From Amphimedon queenslandica (lineage: Eukaryota; Porifera; Demospongiae; Haplosclerida; Niphatidae): a stretch of 36,336 nt of DNA. Made by a program: the position numbers and the translations under genes. The notes under the pieces are model-generated. The model had not been told where the DNA came from, made no database searches, and was given only the letters and a program-made list of their open reading frames with translations. The stretch is from the NCBI RefSeq assembly GCF_000090795.2, contig NW_003546317.1, forward strand, positions 100,354-136,689, in the 5' to 3' direction. Shown here in pieces: positions 18,623 to 28,143 of this stretch (position 1 is its first letter; each line of letters opens with the position of its first letter).

Positions 18623-20293
18623 ATGAACGGCAAAGACAAAGCAAAAGAGCCACTGAAGCCAGCCGACTCTGAAAGGGATGAGAAAGGAAAAGGAACATGT
18701 CATCTGAGCGACCCCTACTTGAGTGACTTTATAGATGACAATACTATCGCTGGGATAAATAAAATCTTTAGGGGCAAGTCAAATCTGAGGAGGCTGATTT
18801 GGGCCATTATATTCATCGGATCTTTGATAGTCTGTACGGTAATGCTCAGCTTTAGCATAAAGCGTTTCATAGACAAGCCAACAGCATCTACCATCACTAT
18901 TGTATCTAACACTGAACAAGGCATAGCATTCCCTGCTGTAACTTTTTGCAATCTGAACCTGGAAAGAAACAGTTCTAATTTTCTTTTGAGAAGCACTTAC
19001 CAACTGATGAACTACCTCTACAATGCTGATGAGAACTTTCACCTAAGTGGTCTCAATGATAGCTATGTGCTTCAATTATGCGATAATGTCGTGCGTTCGT
19101 CGAGTGAAGATATCCTCAATGCTACAATATGGAATATTCAGAATCCTAGCAAGACTATTGATGAGTTGATACATTACTGTGGCTTTATTGAAGGAGCTAA
19201 TAGTGAAGTCAAACCTTGCAAAGATGCTTTTAAGCCGATCCTAACGTCAGCTGGGATCTGCTTCACATTCAATGGTAGCGATAATCGTATTCACAGCACT
19301 GGTATAAGATATGGTCTGAAGCTAATACTGAATATACAGCAGAAGGAAAGGCCATCGTTCAATGGCAAGTCGGGAGTTAAGCTTGTCATTCATAATGGCA
19401 GAGATATTGCAAGGCCTAACCTGTATGGTATTTCTGTACCACCCGGTCATGCCATTGATGTTGGAGTACGCAAAAAGGCAGTTGAAGATGATACCAATGA
19501 AGCTCAGTGTATTCATGGAATGAATCTTCCTTTCTATCCAAGTGACAAGTTTGACTATTCTCAACTTGCTTGTAGAGAAAATGCTCTTGCTGAGAATATA
19601 GCTCACAGTAGCAAGTGTAGTTGTGCCATTGACCGTCCATCAACTGGTCCTTATGCATCCACTCCTAATTGTACTTTCAGTAAAGCATGCTGCCTATTGA
19701 AAGAACACTACGAGTTTAATGCAGAAGAGGCTGACTGTCCAAGTCCGTGTCACTTTGAATATTATGAGTACACTTCTAGTTATTCAACTTTTCCTAATGG
19801 ACTCTATCTTGATACACTTGTGAACAAAACGAATATGTCCGTCAACGAAATCAGAGAGAACTTCTTATCAGTAAATGTTTTTGTGGATGATCTTCATACA
19901 ACCACCACCATCACTCAATACACATACGGTGTAGAAGCTCTGTTGGGAGAGGTTGGTGGTCAGCTCGGTCTATTCATTGGAGTGAGTATCATTTCATTTT
20001 TTGAGGTTTTGATACTTTGCATTGACGAATTGAAAAGACTTTGCTGTAGAGGGAGTGTTAAAAGGACAATGAAGAAGCTAGAAAAGATGATACGTTTACC
20101 CGAGATAGATTCAGGTGAAACGGATAAAAGTAATGAAATTGAATTAAATAGTGTAGAAATCATATCGTGTGATGAAGAAAGAAGTATTAAAGATTTATCA
20201 CCTTGTGATGAAGATAATAAAGCTGTATTACTACCCATTGAAGATAAAAGTAATGAAGTTGGTCTTCAGAGCGTTAAAACTACAGAAGTATAA
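18623..20293 (+). CDS. DEG/ENaC-family ion channel subunit 3, single exon, 556 aa
   Basis: Third tandem paralogue, complete. CHLSDPYLSDFIDDNTI then Ala43-Gly44 in place of His-Gly; TM1; FPAVTFCN; the ectodomain with CKDAFKPILTSAGICFTFNG and CPSPCHFEYYEYTSSYSTFPN; TM2 GGQLGLFIGVSIISFFEVL with GVS at 453-455. It has the longest cytosolic tail of the array (about 75 residues), with two copies of a DKSNE(I/V) phrase and many acidic residues. A second, decayed copy of the last 150 bp of this gene and its 3' UTR lies at 23839-24046, beyond the ankyrin gene. No clear AATAAA is seen in the 218 bp before the next gene. Confidence 0.92.
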   Translation: MNGKDKAKEPLKPADSERDEKGKGTCHLSDPYLSDFIDDNTIAGINKIFRGKSNLRRLIWAIIFIGSLIVCTVMLSFSIKRFIDKPTASTITIVSNTEQGIAFPAVTFCNLNLERNSSNFLLRSTYQLMNYLYNADENFHLSGLNDSYVLQLCDNVVRSSSEDILNATIWNIQNPSKTIDELIHYCGFIEGANSEVKPCKDAFKPILTSAGICFTFNGSDNRIHSTGIRYGLKLILNIQQKERPSFNGKSGVKLVIHNGRDIARPNLYGISVPPGHAIDVGVRKKAVEDDTNEAQCIHGMNLPFYPSDKFDYSQLACRENALAENIAHSSKCSCAIDRPSTGPYASTPNCTFSKACCLLKEHYEFNAEEADCPSPCHFEYYEYTSSYSTFPNGLYLDTLVNKTNMSVNEIRENFLSVNVFVDDLHTTTTITQYTYGVEALLGEVGGQLGLFIGVSIISFFEVLILCIDELKRLCCRGSVKRTMKKLEKMIRLPEIDSGETDKSNEIELNSVEIISCDEERSIKDLSPCDEDNKAVLLPIEDKSNEVGLQSVKTTEV

Positions 20294-20511
20294 AATTGAA
20301 TGCTAATGTTTTATTTTTGCATGTAGATCTATGCCTATTTTATTATGCTGCTATTATTTTCCGACTGCTATTATGCTTATGATCTAGATCTAATACTTTT
20401 CTCTATTGGGTTATTAGTTATGTGTCCACTTCCTGTTTTGAGACTAGGGAAAATCCCATGATTCACATCATGTTCTAATAGCTCTACCTTTATTTACAAG
20501 AATAAGTCAAG

Positions 20512-23423
20512 ATGATTGATGTCTGTCAATGGAGGGTGAGCATTGGACTGTGGAGCTACCGTTGTCAAGCTCCCTCTACTAATGGCAAAGCTGTAAAGAG
20601 CAAGTTAGGTATATTAGGAGAGAAGACACCTAAACTGATGCCAGTAGCTCTGCCATTGTCTCTTTTTGCCTTTCTCCTCACCCTCTTTTTTGCTCCAACA
20701 CTGAGTAAACAACAATTTAGTGCCCCTTTACTTATATTGGTATTCATATTGTTAGGTAACTTCTACCAAGTAGATCTGCAGTATAGAGCTACTTCCGGTG
20801 TTACTGATCTGCAGTCAGTACTCAGCAGCAGTTTTAACTTCATTTACTATTTGATTGTTTGTCTATATATACTCCTCTTATCAGGAGATATCGAACGTAA
20901 TCCTGGTCCTATGATTGATGCTCGCCCTGAAATATCGTTATTAATAAAATGGCTCGAACCCCTTGTTGATTGGAAGCCATTTGGTTTATGTTTGGTTGGA
21001 ATGACGGAGCATGAAATCTTAAAAATTGAACAAGAACATGTAAAAATTGAAGACAGAAAGTTAGCGCTATATTTAAAATGGTTTTCAGTCAATCCTATGG
21101 CCACATGGAGAGATGTCATTTATGCACTGACTGGTATGAATCAGAATAAATTAGCTCAAGATATTAAGAATAATCTAGAGAGTGATGCTGCTTCTATAAA
21201 GTCATCATCATTACCAAGCACACTAACAAAATCAGATGGTAAGTAACATGAAATACCACTGATGCAGCACAGAATTCTCGAGGGATATAAATTTCACAAA
21301 TTTCATAGAATTACAAATCCGTGATAATTTATAACCCACAAAATTTTGGACTGTACAGTAATGCATGATTAGCTTATTTTATTGACGTGCATCTGGTGTT
21401 TTTAGGAGATATAGAAATTATTTTTTTTCCAAAAGAAGATCAAACAGTTCAAGACACTTTAGATGAATTACAAGTGAACTTTTCCCATATCATGAGAGAG
21501 GTAAAATCAGCTTTTCGTACAAAAGTTAATAAAAATTTACAAATATGCATTGAGATGTCCAATTGGATAGAGAGCTATCTTCACTGGGAGCATGGTACAT
21601 TAGATAGTGATTTAGATCACATTTTCAAAAAGATCTATCATAATTATGATTTTATTGACTGCTGTCTGGTAGTTGCTATGTGTAATGAGTTTATAAGTGA
21701 TGAAAAAGATCTACTCGATAAACTGAATACTCATTCATTAAAAGCTAATGCATTTTGTTCATCAGTGCCCATTATAGAACTTAAACAAAAGCTACGTAAA
21801 GTTTATGGGCCTTACAGAAGATGTTTGGAGAATATGCCATTAATATGTATTGAACTTCAAAATCCTTGGAATGATGTTAAAATTAATGGATTATATATTC
21901 TCGTGAAAAGATTACTACCAAAAGAACATAGACAGTCAATAATGAAATACATCACTATTGAGGAAGGATCTGTTGTGATCAAGTTAGACATTCTTAATCT
22001 TTCAGCTGATAGTTTAATAGAATATACAGAAGGAAAGCTTCAGTTTATGTATCTCATTGGTATATTTAGTTTATGCATTAATGATTATCCTGTCCTTCAA
22101 AAAAATGAAAACATGAACTTCACTTTTGAATTAGCTCTTCTTGAGGCAGTCACAGCTGGCAATAATGAAGCAGTAGAGTTTCTTCTTCAACTAAAAATTA
22201 TTAATATTGATCATACTAATAAAGAAGGCCAGACTGCACTGATGCTAGCTTGTGAAAGAAGACATGAGAACATTGTGCACAGTTTGCTGTCTGCTGGAGC
22301 CAATGTTAACATTCAGGACAATAAAGGATGGACTGCACTAATAGTCTCAAGTCAGTATAGTGGTACCTCAATCATTCACGTATTACTGGAAGCTGATGCC
22401 AATGTTCACCTAAGAACATCAGGTGGATCGAATTCCTTAATGTATGCTAGTTGCAATGGTAACTATGAGGCTGTTGAGCTATTGATTAGTAAAGGAGCTG
22501 ATTATGAATGCCAACGAAAAGATGGAATGAATGCTTTTATGCTAGCTTGTAAAAAGGGACATATTAATATTGTGGAACTGTTGCTGAAGAACCGAGTTGA
22601 TCCTAATGTTCAAAGGAAAGATAGTTGGAATGCCTTTATGTTAGCTTGTGAAAATGGTCACACTCAAATTGTTGAAGTGTTATTGAAGGAACCAGTTGAT
22701 CCTAATGTACAAAGAAAGAGTGGAGGAAATGCATTCATGCTTGCATGTCAAAATGGTCACACTCAAATAGTTGAACTATTACTAAAGGAAAAAATTGATC
22801 CTAATGTTCAAAAGAATAACGGATGGAATGCATTTATGTTGGCTTGTCACAATGGTCATACTCAAATAGTTCAACTTCTGCTAAAGGAACAAGTTGATCC
22901 AAATGTTCAAATGAAAGATGGAGCGACTGCTTTAATGCTGGCTTGTCAAAATGGCCATGCTCAAATTGTTGAATTGTTACTGAAGGAAAATGTTGAGCCT
23001 AATGTTCAAAGGGATGATGGTGTGAATGCCATTATGCTGGCTTGTAAAATGGGCCACACTCAAGTAGTGGAACTTTTGCTAAAGGAACAAGTTAATCCTG
23101 ATGCTCAAAACAGATGTGGCACTACTGCTTTAATGATTGCTAGTAAAAATGGATATTATGAAGTCGTTAAGTTATTATTAGAATGGAAAGCTGATCCCAA
23201 TATAAAATCACTTGATGGCAAAACTGCATTATCTGTAGCTAAGACTAATAAAATATCTGTATTGATTGATGCGTACTTAAAAGAATTCAATCAAAAACTA
23301 CAACTACAAGGAGATGCTGCTAGTGCAATGTCTGAAGAAACAATGACTAGTGGATATTACACTACAGAATCAGATATTAGTGTTACCTCTGCTTTAACAG
23401 CAAAAAAGCCTGAAAGGAAATAA
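20512..23423 (+). CDS. 2A-like motif + Death domain + ankyrin repeat protein, two exons, 914 aa
   Basis: Exons 20512-21238 and 21406-23423 join in phase (G|GA) across a GTAAGT...TTTTAG intron. Order in the protein: three hydrophobic segments (about 43-65, 67-87, 109-125); LLLSGDIERNPGP ending at residue 133, matching the 2A/CHYSEL ribosome-skipping consensus DxExNPGP; a Death-like domain (about 140-223, WLEPLVDWKPFGLCLVGM...); a ~230-residue region I do not recognise; then about 12 ankyrin repeats (480-864), six of them near-identical with NAFMLAC or close variants instead of the usual TALHLAA; and a short Ser/Thr tail. Skipping would release a Death-ankyrin protein into the cytosol, while read-through would leave it joined to the hydrophobic leader. 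A signalling or innate-immune adaptor role is inferred. AATAAA lies at 23439-23444. Confidence 0.88.
20839..20910 (+). other. 2A-like (CHYSEL) translational recoding site after a hydrophobic segment
   Basis: Codons at 20887-20910 encode DIERNPGP, preceded without a gap by the hydrophobic run FNFIYYLIVCLYILLLSG. Asp, Glu, Asn, Pro, Gly and Pro sit at all consensus positions. Such sites cause ribosomes to skip the Gly-Pro bond (established for 2A-like sequences, including some marine-invertebrate immune receptors and retrotransposons). Activity here is untested. Confidence 0.8.
21275..21362. mobile_element. Possible MITE remnant inside the ankyrin-gene intron
   Basis: CTCGAGGGATATAAATTTCAC at the left, ATCCGTGATAATT in the middle and CTGTACAGTA at the right echo the CCGTATA-type elements elsewhere in the window. 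Terminal repeats are not intact. Confidence 0.35.
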
Positions 23424-23554
23424 TTATTATTCAATTGCAATAAAGTAGTATTTTGTTTCTAATTTTTAAAAATTTTAGTTTTCAAAAAGTCAAAATAATA
23501 ATAATTTTAAATTTTTATAATCATCTTATTTTTCAAAAATAAGTATACATAACT

Positions 23555-23753
23555 AGTGTCATCAATTCTATTTTTAAATGATGGACAAACTAATACCAAT
23601 CACAATATACACAGTATGCCACAATATGTATTAATAAACTGGACAAACTCCCCTAACACAAGCCAACCAACTAGCTATAGAGCAATCACAACTAAATCTA
23701 ATTTAAGAGAATTAATGATTGGTACAGCTACTGAAATGTCAGTAATATTATAG
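23555..23753 (-). pseudogene. TMEM234 fragment A
   Basis: On the minus strand this matches the 3' half of the intact TMEM234 gene at 35052-35432 (DISVAVPIINSLKL and the ACTAGTTGGTTGGCTTGT stretch) but has small insertions and an in-frame stop. The 5' half is missing. Confidence 0.75.
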
Positions 23754-23793
23754 AAAATTCTATTTGCCAACAATTATTAATTTTTTCTTTTAT

Positions 23794-23795
<2 letters not shown>

Positions 23796-23838
<43 letters not shown>
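23796..23838. repeat. AAT trinucleotide repeat
   Basis: Pure AAT array directly abutting the copied channel-gene 3' end. Confidence 0.9.
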
Positions 23839-23839
<1 letters not shown>

Positions 23840-24046
23840 ATAGTGTAGATATCATACTGTGCAATGAAAAAAGAAGTATTAAAGATTAATTACCTTGTGA
23901 TGAAGATAAGAGTATAATAAACAACCTATTGAAAATAAAAGTGATGAAGTTGTTCTTCAGAGTGTTAAAACTACAGAGCTATAATTTTATTTTTTTCATG
24001 TAGATCTAGGCTATTTTTATTATGCTGGTATTAGTTATTTTTCTGT
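23839..24046 (+). pseudogene. Copy of the 3' end of the third DEG/ENaC gene
   Basis: AATAGTGTAGATATCATACT and the following 200 bp match 20147-20365 (C-terminal tail codons plus 3' UTR of the 18623 gene) with substitutions, small deletions and stops. The rest of that gene is not present here. Confidence 0.8.
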
Positions 24047-24194
24047 TATTGTCTCAAGATGATGTTTAATTTTTAATTTACATCATTTAAATTGGCTGAC
24101 TTTTACATTGTGATTTGCATCCAGTTCTAAATTTGCTGCTGAGCACACAATGCAGCCTACAGCTGGCAAAAATGTTAGCGTTTTTGATAGATAT

Positions 24195-24300
24195 TCGTCA
24201 TTAATTCTATTTGAAGTGACTGACTAGCTAAATACACACCATACACCACAAAATGTACTATATGGACATGCTCTCCTAATACAAGCCAGCCACTATAAAG
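24195..24300 (-). pseudogene. TMEM234 fragment B
   Basis: A second, more decayed copy of the TMEM234 3' end: TGGACATGCTCTCCTAATACAAGCCAGCCA resembles the same stretch at about 35122-35151. Frame is destroyed. Confidence 0.6.
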
Positions 24301-24314
24301 CCAATTGGCAGTTG

Positions 24315-25420
24315 TACAATTCGTGAAAGTTTGAGCCAACTCTGATTTTAATACCCTGCACTAGCCCATGGTTTTTCATAAAAAATGGCTCCGAAATCAC
24401 CCCAAATTTTTATTGCATTTTCTGATACATATTGATGTCCTAATGCTGTGTAGAAAGTTTGAGTCGATTCCGACTTCAATTTTCCAAGTTACGACCACTT
24501 TTAAAAATGAGCCATTTTTTGAAAAATACCCAAGGCTATAATAGCCCATGGTTTTTTGCTCAAAAATCACCCCAAATTTTTATTGCATTTTCTGATACAT
24601 ATTGATGTCCTAATACTGTGTAGAAAGTTTGAGTTGATTCCGACTTCAATTTTCCAAGTTACGACCACTTTTAAAAATGAGCCATTTTTAAAAAAATACC
24701 CAAGGCTATAGCCCATGGTTTTTTCCAAAAAATGGCTCAAAAATCACCCCAAATTTTTATTGCATTTTCTGATACATATTGATGTCCTAATGCTGTGTAG
24801 AAAGTTTGAGTCAATTCCGACTTCAATTTTCCAAGTTACGACCACTTTTTAAACTGAGCCATTTTTTGAAAAATACCCAAGGCTAGTCCATGGTTTTTTT
24901 ATAAAAAATGGCTCCAAAATTACCCCAAATTTTTATTACATTTTTGATATATATATTGATGTCCTAATACTGTGTAGAAAGTTTGAGTTGATTTTGACTT
25001 TAATTTTCCAAGTTATGGTCACTTTAAAAAAATGAGCCATTTTTTGAAAAATACCCAAGGCTATAGCCCATGGTTTTTTTTCAGAAAATGGCTCTGAAAT
25101 CACCTCAAATTTTTAATAAATTCTCTGATACATATTGGTGTCCTAATATTACTGTGTAGAAAATTTGAGTCGATTCTGATTTCAATTTTCCAAGTTACGG
25201 CCACTTTTAAAAATAAGCTATTTTTTGAAAAATACCCAAGGCTATTATAGCCCATGGTTTTTCCTGAAAAATGGCTTCGAAATCCCTCAAAATTTTTATT
25301 ACATTTTCTAATACATATTGATGTACTTATGCTATATCAAAAGTTTAAGGCAATTCTGACAAATATTTTTCAATATATCACCATTTTTTCAAAATTGGTT
25401 TCAAAATTACTGTTGACCTC
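24315..25420. repeat. ~178-bp tandem satellite, about six units, second locus
   Basis: Units repeat GATTCCGACTTCAATTTTCC, CCATGGTTTTTT...AAAATGGCTC and ACATATTGATGTCC with a period near 175-180 bp. Related to 8755-9615 but with its own shared variants (CCAAGTTACGACCAC, CCCAAGGCTATA), so each array has homogenised separately. Confidence 0.88.
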
Positions 25421-25971
25421 CAATTTTTACTATTATTACTTACGGAGACACAATCTTGTTTTGGTAGACTAAGAGTTCTGGTCCACTACTACTCAACCAT
25501 GGATCTAAATATAACAAAATCACATTAACTATTTGCAACTTGTGTGAACCATAAAATTTCATTACTCTTTACAGCATACAGAGTAGATACACTGTAGTGT
25601 ACTGCATTACTACAACCTCCAATGGACCTGCTGTAGATCTATACTAAAAAGTTCTTATAAAAAGAGTGAGAGAGGATCACAATCATCACACTGAAGCAAA
25701 ATAGATCCAACAGCATAATAAATATTAGGCAGAGTAATAAGTACATTTATCATGAGAAAATTAGTGACACTAATATTTAAAAGTAGAGTAAATTCATCTT
25801 GATCAACTTACATCTCAATTTACATCTCGAAGATGTGAATAGCCGTGAAGACCCTCCCCTTTTAGCGCTTATACGTGTTTGAATCGATGACGGCGGGGAG
25901 GGTCTAGCAGCGAGATAATTATTTTAGCTCAGATACAAGGTTGTTAAAAGCTGTTTGACCACATAGAAAGA
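25421..25971. promoter_or_regulatory. Upstream region of the fourth channel gene with a GC-rich inverted repeat
   Basis: GACCCTCCCC (25850-25859) and GGGGAGGGTC (25895-25904) are perfect inverted arms around a 35-base loop containing a GCGCTT and a near-palindromic GAATCGATGAC. They stand out in an AT-rich background about 70-120 bp before the ATG at 25972. TATAAAAAG occurs near 25656. A promoter role is inferred. Confidence 0.4.
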
Positions 25972-27591
25972 ATGAATCCTGCAGATGAAACAGATGCTGA
26001 AAAAGTTAGTGGATCTAGATGCAAGTCATGCCAGCTAAAAGATAGCTACTTCAATGATTTAGACAAAACCACCATTGCTGGGTTAAACCATGTGTTTATG
26101 AAGGATTCATCAAAAATAAGGAGGTTAATATGGGCCTTATTCTTTATTGGATGTATTTTAGGCTGCTTGGTATTAATTGGCCTGAGTATTAATCGATTTG
26201 TAGACAAACCAACAGCATCTACTATCACTGTTGTGTCTAACGATGAAACTGGGATATTCTTCCCAGCTGTCACCATCTGCAATCTCAACTTGAAAAAGAA
26301 TGATTCAGATGTTCTTCTAAATACCACTTATCAAGTGATGAACTTTCTTTACAATTCGGATGAAAGCTTTCAATTTACCGGTAGTAATACAATGAGCTTG
26401 GGTAACACATGTACAGCTCCTCTTTCAAATAGCATTCAAAATGCTACAATATGGGATATTGTAAATCCAGACAGGGCAGTAGATGAGTTAATACATTACT
26501 GTGGCTTCTTGCATGGAGCTGACAGTGATGTCGTGATGTGCGAGGATCTTTTTGAACCAGTACTAACATCAGCAGGAATCTGCTACACATTTAATGGAAC
26601 TAATAAGCTTGCTAATAGCACTGGTATAAGATATGGTCTGAAGCTAATACTGAATATACAACAGAAGGAAAGGCCATCGTTCAATGGAAAGTCAGGAGTT
26701 AAGCTTGTCATTCACGATGGCCGAGATATTTCAAGGCCTAACCTGTATGGTATTTCTGTACCACCTGGTCATGCTATTGATGTTGGTGTACACAAAATGG
26801 CTACACAAGATGAGACAAGTCAAGCTAATTGTATCAAAAGCATGAATCTTCCTTTTTTTCCAAGTGACAAATTTGATTATTCTCAATTTGCCTGCAGAGC
26901 AAATGCTGTTGCTGAAAATATAGCAAGAAGAAGCAAATGTAACTGTGTCATTCAACCTGATAGGCCTCCTGGTCTTTATGCATCCACTCCTAATTGTACA
27001 TTTGGTAAAGCATGCTGTCTGTTGCAAGAGCACTACAAGTTTAACCCTGAAGAAATTAACTGTCCTCTACCATGCCACTTTCAATATTATGAGCATACTG
27101 CTAGCTATTCCAGTTTCCCTAATGGACAATACCTGCAAAGACTAATGGAGGCATCAAACATGTCTGCTGAAGATATCAAGGACAATTTTTTGTCCATTAA
27201 TGTTTTTATTGATGATTTTCAAGTTACCACAACAACTACTCAATACACGTATGGTATAGAAGCTCTGCTAGGAGAGATTGGTGGTCTGCTAGGTTTATTT
27301 ATTGGAGTGAGCATCATTACATTTTTTGAGTTGCTAGTGCTCTGTGTGGATGAACTCAAGAGGTTATGTTGTTCTCAAGCTATAATAAAAAGAATGAAGA
27401 GAATAGAAGAGACTGCTCTTGTCCCAGTGGTAGAGTCAGCAGAAGGATCATTATCAAATGAGGAAGATGCTCCAGAAGAAGTGACAAGTCAACCCGAGGC
27501 TGAATCAAATAAAACAAGCCCATCATCTCGTGATGCCAATAGTGACAGTAATGAGGGTAAATGCATCAAAATTGAAGAAATTAAACTATAG
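25972..27591 (+). CDS. DEG/ENaC-family ion channel subunit 4, single exon, 539 aa
   Basis: Fourth intronless paralogue, separated from the others by the ankyrin gene and satellite DNA. TTIAGLNHVF has Ala36-Gly37 in place of His-Gly. TM1; FPAVTICN; ectodomain CEDLFEPVLTSAGICYTFNG and CPLPCHFQYYEHTASYSSFPN; TM2 GGLLGLFIGVSIITFFELL with GVS at 445-447; and a ~75-residue tail rich in Glu, Ser and Asn. The central block from HSTG/NSTGIRYGLKL to VPPGHAIDVGV is almost identical in bases to the 18623 gene, although flanking parts are clearly diverged, which suggests gene conversion. Function as a cation channel is inferred from the family; stimulus unknown. Confidence 0.92.
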   Translation: MNPADETDAEKVSGSRCKSCQLKDSYFNDLDKTTIAGLNHVFMKDSSKIRRLIWALFFIGCILGCLVLIGLSINRFVDKPTASTITVVSNDETGIFFPAVTICNLNLKKNDSDVLLNTTYQVMNFLYNSDESFQFTGSNTMSLGNTCTAPLSNSIQNATIWDIVNPDRAVDELIHYCGFLHGADSDVVMCEDLFEPVLTSAGICYTFNGTNKLANSTGIRYGLKLILNIQQKERPSFNGKSGVKLVIHDGRDISRPNLYGISVPPGHAIDVGVHKMATQDETSQANCIKSMNLPFFPSDKFDYSQFACRANAVAENIARRSKCNCVIQPDRPPGLYASTPNCTFGKACCLLQEHYKFNPEEINCPLPCHFQYYEHTASYSSFPNGQYLQRLMEASNMSAEDIKDNFLSINVFIDDFQVTTTTTQYTYGIEALLGEIGGLLGLFIGVSIITFFELLVLCVDELKRLCCSQAIIKRMKRIEETALVPVVESAEGSLSNEEDAPEEVTSQPEAESNKTSPSSRDANSDSNEGKCIKIEEIKL

Positions 27592-27702
27592 CAAATTAGC
27601 TTTATTTAATACACATTTTTATAGATCTATATATGCTGTGCTAGTAAAAATGTTTTGCTTATAGTTTTTTTCACAATAATTTCAATTAAAACTGACACCA
27701 AT

Positions 27703-27915
27703 AAGAATAATTCAAATATTCTTCTAAATACCACTTATCAAATGATGAACTTTCTTTATAATGCAGATGAAAGCTAATACAATCAAATGCTACAATATGG
27801 ATATTGTAAGCCCAGACGGGGCAGTTGAGGAATTGATACATTACTGTGGCTTCTTGCATGGAGATGACAGTGATGTTGTGATATCCAAGGATATTTTTTG
27901 AACCAGTACTCATAA
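27703..27915 (+). pseudogene. DEG/ENaC channel gene fragment
   Basis: AATACCACTTATCAAATGATGAACTTTC... and TTGATACATTACTGTGGCTTCTTGCATGGAG match the 25972 gene at about 26290-26570. A ~75-bp internal deletion and several frame breaks are present, and no TM segments remain. It lies 112 bp after the intact gene, probably the remnant of a former tandem copy. Confidence 0.85.
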
Positions 27916-28019
27916 TTGTAATGATTTAACACTTCCCTGTATTGTATGCTATGAGTACAAAGTGCTGAATCATGTTCAATTAATTAGCTCAGTTATGATG
28001 TTTTTATGTGGCACTTCCT

Positions 28020-28143
28020 AAGCCTATATAACTGAGTAGTCAGACCATAATCTATGGTCAAACTAATAACTGAGTAGAGCAAAGCCAGCAGACTAAACTA
28101 TCTAACTTTTTGTACAATCTAAAGCAAATTTTAAGATACAATC
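28020..28143 (+). promoter_or_regulatory. TATA-box promoter of helical protein gene A
   Basis: TATATAA at about 28025-28031 lies some 115 bp before the ATG. The segment is duplicated upstream of gene B (31680-31764), where TATAAAA occupies the same place; CAAAGCCAGCAGACTAA and AAGCAAATTTTAAGATACAATCAT are shared. Copy A has an extra GACCATA-ATC-TATGGTC inverted repeat and a repeated AACTGAGTAG. Confidence 0.6.

Noticed and set aside
20512..21246. Two separate genes at 20512-21246 and 21387-23423
   Set aside because: A GTAAGT donor at 21239 and TTTTAG acceptor ending at 21405 join them in phase, and Death plus ankyrin domains are a common pairing.
23556..23753. Plus-strand 65-aa open frame
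   Set aside because: Antisense of a TMEM234 pseudogene fragment.
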